42,701 nucleotides of DNA from contig JAHHTK010000007.1 in NCBI GenBank assembly GCA_020024695.1, positions 1-42,701 of the forward strand. Reading direction: 5' to 3'. This stretch comes from Ureaplasma sp. (GTDB taxonomy: Bacteria; Bacillota_I; Bacilli_A; Mycoplasmatales; Mycoplasmoidaceae). The notes below the pieces were generated by a model that did no database searches, was not told the DNA's origin, and saw only the letters and a list, made by a program, of their open reading frames with translations. This document shows, one piece after another, positions 38,662 through 42,701 of this stretch (position 1 is the first letter of the stretch; every line of letters begins with the position of its first letter). The position numbers and the translations under genes are program-made.

Positions 38662-39159
38662 TTATAATGTTTTAAATTTGTTAATCAATAAATTGATGAA
38701 TTCATTTAACCGATTTTGATCATAATTGACACAATCGTAATAAATGAAACTTTCTTTTAAATTCCCATGGAGTTTGACAATACATGAGTTTAAATTGTTC
38801 ATATATTGTTCTACTGATAACCCGAACCGACTAGTTGGACTATAACTTGCTTCATTCCCACCAGTGGTAATGACTTTATAAAAATTAATTCCTTCTAAAG
38901 TGAATGGGAAGGTTCGTCAAACTTCAGCCATGTAACGGGTTAAGTTTCATGGTAAGTTAAATCAGTTAATGGTATATAAAAGAATTACGTTTTTGTATTG
39001 ATGAATCCGTTCTTGTTCAAACGCTACATCATAAGGTTGGTGTCCATCTAATTGCACACTGTCAATATTTTTTAAGCTACTTAAAGCTTCAAAAATAGGT
39101 TTAGTATGTAATGAATCGGTTGGACAAATACGTGCATAAATTAATAAAGTATCATTCAT
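38662..39159 (-). CDS. NAD(P)H-dependent oxidoreductase (flavodoxin-like fold)
   Basis: 165 aa. The layout fits the NAD(P)H quinone reductase / KefF-type flavodoxin fold: an N-terminal strand LLIYARICP, a middle NVILLYTINWFNLPWNLTRYM (the family's hhhxaPhyWyxxPxxLK-like segment), and TTGGNEASYSP in the flavin-binding loop. The protein is somewhat shorter than the 180-200 aa usual. It probably uses FMN to reduce quinones or other acceptors. It is the last gene of the dnaX operon, 15 bases after recR. Confidence 0.75.
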
Positions 39160-39174
39160 CGCACATTCCTTAAT

Positions 39175-39774
39175 TTAAATTAATTTTTTGTTATTAATAG
39201 CTTGCTTTAATGTTTCATCGTCAGCATAGTCAATAGCGGCATTAATTGGAATTCCTGTCGCAATTGTGAAGACATCAATGCCAGTTGTTGATAACATTTG
39301 CCGAATATAATCACCTGTAACGATTCCATCATAGGTCTTAGGCAAACCAATAATTACTTGGTTGATTTCAGGGTGATTTAACACCCGTGTCACTAAACTA
39401 TTTAAATTTAATTGGTCGATGTCAATATGTTTCCGATTAGAAATTTCACCAAAACTAATGTGGTATAACCCGTGATAACAATTGGATTCTTCAAAGCGTT
39501 CCAAATCTTCAAAACTTGACACCACCAAAATTTTGGTCTTATCACGGTTCGGACTCTTACAGATTTCACACAAAGTATCGTTGGTTAAATTGCCACATTC
39601 TTGGCATAACTTCAATTTATTGCACGCATTATTTAAGCGATCAATAAATTGTTGCACATACTGTTTATCTTGCCGTAAGACAAAATAAGCAAACTTTTTC
39701 GCATTCTTTAGACCCACCCCAGGCAAAGAATGAAACAAATCGATCAAATAGGCTAGTTCTTGAGGCTTCGCCAT
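39175..39774 (-). CDS. recR: Recombination mediator RecR
   Basis: 199-aa protein with a helix-hairpin-helix (HSLPGVGLKNAKKFAYF), a Cys4 zinc finger (CQECGNLTNDTLCEIC) and a TOPRIM domain (LVVSSFEDLERFEES, then YHGLYHISFGEIS, where many species have YHVLGG). RecR loads recombinase at gaps together with RecO/RecF. It follows ybaB by three bases in the conserved dnaX-ybaB-recR order. Confidence 0.96.
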   Translation of the reverse strand: MAKPQELAYLIDLFHSLPGVGLKNAKKFAYFVLRQDKQYVQQFIDRLNNACNKLKLCQECGNLTNDTLCEICKSPNRDKTKILVVSSFEDLERFEESNCYHGLYHISFGEISNRKHIDIDQLNLNSLVTRVLNHPEINQVIIGLPKTYDGIVTGDYIRQMLSTTGIDVFTIATGIPINAAIDYADDETLKQAINNKKLI

Positions 39775-39777
39775 AAA

Positions 39778-40098
39778 CTATAATAAGCCACCTAAACCAC
39801 CAAGGGTCCCTAAGCCCCCTGGAGTTGCTGCAGCCATGATTTCTTCTTTCTTAGCTGAAGTTTGGGTTACAGCATCATTAAGGGCTTTGACAAGAATATC
39901 TTGCATGTTTTCAACATCATCAGGATCAACAATTGCTGGATTAATGATAATGTCTTCCACGACTAAACTACCATACATTTTGACAGTAACAAAATTGTTG
40001 TAGTTATATTCAAATAAGGTTTGACCAAATTCAGTTAATTTTTTAGTTAATGCTTGTTGCATTTTTTGAATTTGAGCCATCATTGCTTGTGGGTTCAT
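39778..40098 (-). CDS. YbaB/EbfC family nucleoid-associated protein
   Basis: 106 aa, the YbaB/EbfC fold: helix (MAQIQKMQQALTKKLTEFG), strands with VTVKMYGSLVVEDIIINPAIVDPDD, then a long helix (VENMQDILVKALNDAVTQ) and a Gly-rich tail (GGLGTLGGLGGLL). It is a dimeric DNA-binding protein of broad effect on nucleoid structure. Located between dnaX (12-base gap) and recR, its usual place. Confidence 0.93.
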   Translation of the reverse strand: MNPQAMMAQIQKMQQALTKKLTEFGQTLFEYNYNNFVTVKMYGSLVVEDIIINPAIVDPDDVENMQDILVKALNDAVTQTSAKKEEIMAAATPGGLGTLGGLGGLL

Positions 40099-40110
40099 AT
40101 GGTTATTCTC

Positions 40111-41994
40111 CTACTTTAATAATTCTTTAATCTTTTCTTGTAAAGATGTTTTATTGTTATTAGTTTTGACAAATTGAGCATTGTCAAAACTAACAGGAAT
40201 CTCTTGAGCTTTTTTAGCAGCTAAAAAGGCTTGTTTCATATTATCTCGCATCTGATTATCAATTGCAAAGACAAATTGATTATCCCCAAAGATTTCACCC
40301 AAGATTTTTAAAAAGGCTTGGTGATTCAAGGCTTTACTAAAATCGGTGACTGCAAGATTAGTTGGAAAAGCTAGAATAATGCCAACTGGAGCAGCAATAA
40401 AGATTTTAGAAATATCTTTCAAAATGCCAATATATTCATTGGTATCAAACTCATGTTTCTTTAAATAATTAGTTAAATTGGTTTGATATTGAGCAGCTAA
40501 GGCTTTGGAATTTTGGGACACAATCACATTAAATGTAATTTGATCAATTTGGTTTAAACAATCTTCATCAGTATCCCCATTTAATAAATCATAAGGATTA
40601 GCGATTGGAGTTTGGTTTTGGTCTGGGTCTAATAAGATTGGAACTTGTTCCACGGGAGTGTTAGATAAATCATTCCGAGTGGTGGTAATAAAAATATCTT
40701 CTGGTTTAGGTGGAACATTTAATTTTAACACAGAACTTGGTTTAGAATTGGTTTTTAAACTATCGCTACTAGATTCTACAGTTGGTTGAACTGGTTTAAT
40801 CTGAGTAGTTTCAACTGGATTATCCATGGAAGCTCCCATAACTGGGGCAGTATAACTGACTTTTTTAGCCTCAGGTTTCTTACTATCTAGTTTAGGACTG
40901 ACAAAACTCTCTTGTTTGTTTACACCAGCCCCATTAATAAAGTTTAAACACGCTAATTGTAAACTTAAACTACCATTCATTGAGGTTTTTAAATTCACTA
41001 AGGTTTCGCCTAAAACATTGGCTAATCGTAAACACTCACTACCACTCATTTCAATGTCATTCAATAAACTAACATTGGTTTTTAACAAACTCGTGTCTAA
41101 TTGATTTAACATTAAATATTTATCCATACAAAGATTCATCAAGTTAGTGATTAAAGTGGTTCAATTAACCCCCCGACTATCAAAATCTTGAATATCATTT
41201 ACTAAACTATTAACATCTTTTTGATTTAAGATATTAATAAATTTAATTAATTCATGGTAATTGGTTAAGTTAAAGACTTCATTAACGGCTTTTAAATCAA
41301 TTTTGTTATTACTATAAATAGCTAATTGGGACAAGATTGATAACGCATCCCGACCAGCTCCGTCAGCCAATAAAGCAATTTTTTGACAAGCTTCATCACT
41401 AATTTTGATCTTTTCTTTTTGGCACACATCTTGAATTAATTGACTTAATTGTACATGGTTTAACCGTTTAAAATCATAGCGTTGGCAACGAGACACAATG
41501 GTGGCTGGAATCTTGTTATATTCAGTAGTAGCAAAAATAAAGACTACATGCTTTGGAGGTTCTTCTAAGGTTTTTAATAAAGCATTCCAAGCTCCCATGG
41601 TTAACATGTGAGCTTCATCAATAATATAAACTTTATATTGTAAATCAATCGGTAAATACAATACATTGTCAACAATGGTTCTAATTTCATCCACCCCATT
41701 ATTGCTAGCGGCGTCCAATTCTAAAATATCAATACTATTGTTTTCATTAATTAATTGACAGTTGGCACATTGGTTGCACGCATCCCCATTCACTGGGTGT
41801 AAACAGTTAATCGCCTTGGCTAAAATTTTAGCAATGGTGGTTTTCCCTGTTCCTTTAGGACCAGCAAAAATAAACCCATGGTTAATGTGGCCACTCATGA
41901 TCATACTTGTAAGGGTATTTTTGATGGTCTCTTGCCCAATCACATCATGAAATGATTGGGGACGATATTTACGATAGAATGCTAAGTTACTCAT
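40111..41994 (-). CDS. dnaX: DNA polymerase III subunits gamma and tau
   Basis: 627-aa clamp-loader ATPase. Walker A GPKGTGKTT at residues 45-53, a Cys4 zinc module (Cys64, 73, 76, 79), Walker B VYIIDEAHM, sensor ATTEYNKIPATI and SRC motif SRCQRYDF. The C-terminal third (after about residue 350) is Pro/Ser/Thr/Asp-rich and then folded, as in tau subunits. Frame intact across the TGA-Trp at 41160. First gene of the operon dnaX-ybaB-recR-oxidoreductase. Confidence 0.96.
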
Positions 41995-42019
41995 ACTTTT
42001 CCTTAATCAATATATCTTA

Positions 42020-42049
42020 ATTTTAAATGATTTCTGACCAGACTTTCAA
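42020..42049 (-). promoter_or_regulatory. dnaX operon promoter
   Basis: On the minus strand TTGAAA, an 18-base spacer and TAAAAT, about 25 bases before the dnaX start. Confidence 0.6.
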
Positions 42050-42111
42050 AAAAGGTTCTGTTTTTGAAATCAAGGTTTGAAATTTTTTTCAGTTCCAGTC
42101 TAATTTTTATG

Positions 42112-42138
42112 TTGACAAATTTCATCTTATGCTAAAAT
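42112..42138 (+). promoter_or_regulatory. tRNA-Arg promoter
   Basis: TTGACA, a short 15-base spacer and TGCTAAAAT (extended -10), ten bases before the tRNA 5' end. Confidence 0.75.
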
Positions 42139-42148
42139 TTAAATGTGT

Positions 42149-42224
42149 GCGCCAATAGCTCAGTGGATAGAGCATTCGCCTTCTAAGCGAATGGTCGGAG
42201 GTTCGAGTCCTCTTTGGCGCGCCA
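42149..42224 (+). tRNA. tRNA-Arg (anticodon TCT)
   Basis: Acceptor GCGCCAA/TTGGCGC, discriminator G and encoded CCA. Anticodon stem TTCGC/GCGAA with loop CTTCTAA gives TCT, reading AGA/AGG codons. Confidence 0.93.
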
Positions 42225-42236
42225 TTTTTTGTTTTT

Positions 42237-42266
42237 AAACCAACAAGGAATTTGTTGGTTTTTTTC
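42237..42266 (+). terminator. tRNA-Arg terminator
   Basis: AACCAACAA pairs with TTGTTGGTT over a five-base loop and is followed by a T-run. Confidence 0.9.
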
Positions 42267-42275
42267 TGTCCATTT

Positions 42276-42305
42276 TTGCCTTTCCTTTCAGGAGGGGGAT
42301 ATAAT
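42276..42305 (+). promoter_or_regulatory. Promoter near the right edge
   Basis: TTGCCT, an 18-base spacer and TATAAT, preceded by nothing coding. Transcription would start near 42312 and read right, out of the window. Confidence 0.55.
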
Positions 42306-42701
42306 AAAATTGTCTTATTGAAAAATAAGACGAAAAAATCTTCAAACTCTCAATTTTCATCTTCAAAACAATTCTTTTCAAATTGTCAATTGTATAAAAT
42401 CATTCATTTTTAAGTATTTATTTTTTGTTCAATCATAAGTCAAAAATAATTCTTCTTAAGAAATAAGTTTAAGAGTTCAATAAATTTAACATCACATATT
42501 CCTTGAACAATTAGGTTTCCTTTCTTTCAAAAACTTTCTGTGCTTCTTACATAGTTTTTATCTTTTTTGTTATTTTGGATTTAACTACTTGTTTGATTGC
42601 TTTTTGTTTTAGGCATCTGAATGTATTTTGGTATCAGCTATATTTCATAGTTTTCGTATTTTTTAATTACTCCTTTAAAAAAGTATTTAACTGTCTCCTT
42701 T
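42306..42701. other. ORF-free leader or small RNA region at window edge
   Basis: No ORF on either strand. A hairpin GTCTTATT/AATAAGAC with loop GAAA begins close to the predicted transcription start (about 42313). Further small palindromes (ACAATT/AATTGT, TTCTTAAGAA) follow. It may be the long leader of a gene or rRNA operon beyond the edge, or a small RNA. Confidence 0.4.

Noticed and set aside
38207..42701. Replication origin or SRP RNA near dnaX/recR
   Set aside because: In Bacillus, the SRP RNA gene and origin lie near dnaX. I found no dnaA gene, no TTATCCACA-type boxes and no GGAA-loop SRP core here.

Overview
The window is chromosomal DNA from an AT-rich mollicute (Mycoplasma-type wall-less bacterium) using genetic code 4. 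Nearly every long gene is interrupted by TGA codons at positions where its family has tryptophan (ClpB, LeuS, IleS, DnaX, UvrC, NusG), and all become intact when TGA is read as Trp. Prolipoprotein signals, a ClpB without its N-domain, a HrcA/CIRCE pair, and membrane families typical of mollicutes (DUF1600 type, MSC_0882 type, Bax-inhibitor-1 type) agree with this. The genus cannot be fixed from the window.

Layout. 1-925: left-truncated fpg preceded by recU, both minus. 1006-2094: tRNA-Thr(GGT) on plus, then eight minus-strand tRNAs (transcribed Asn-Glu-Val-Thr-Thr-Lys-Leu-Leu). 2299-7003: a Bax-inhibitor-1-like membrane protein, CIRCE-controlled clpB, rpsU and a 366-aa lipoprotein. 7125-11390: a minus operon of a DUF1600-type membrane protein, a five-helix membrane protein with a long acidic/proline-rich cytoplasmic arm, and fhs. 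11443-11916: two unknown small plus-strand genes. 11953-15804: a minus operon of a membrane-anchored protein, fmt and a two-nuclease DUF2779-type protein. 15992-16633: a sigma-factor-like protein. 16731-19884: APC permease, rpmG, secE, nusG. 20056-22970: a four-helix membrane protein, a degraded ORF, an unknown gene and a lipoprotein.

23037-35070 is one minus-strand run of tightly packed genes: ileS, ABC-2 permease, ABC ATPase, a 221-aa protein, uvrC, pta, leuS, pncC. 35259-36956 holds hrcA and an unknown partner. 36989-38158 has two unknown minus genes. 38207-38595 is a gene-free, inverted-repeat-rich stretch. 38662-41994 is the dnaX-ybaB-recR-oxidoreductase operon (minus). tRNA-Arg(TCT) and a promoter with a long ORF-free leader close the window.

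Links between genes: HrcA from 35259 is the expected repressor of clpB through the CIRCE at 3221. Fhs (10-formyl-THF synthesis) feeds Fmt (formylation of initiator Met-tRNA). RecU, RecR, Fpg, UvrC and DnaX give a concentration of DNA maintenance functions. No CRISPR array, insertion sequence or prophage was seen. The least explained parts are the small-protein pair at 11443, the sigma-like gene at 15992, the degraded ORF plus lipoprotein at 20768-22970, and the structured gene-free stretches at 38207-38595 and 42306-42701.
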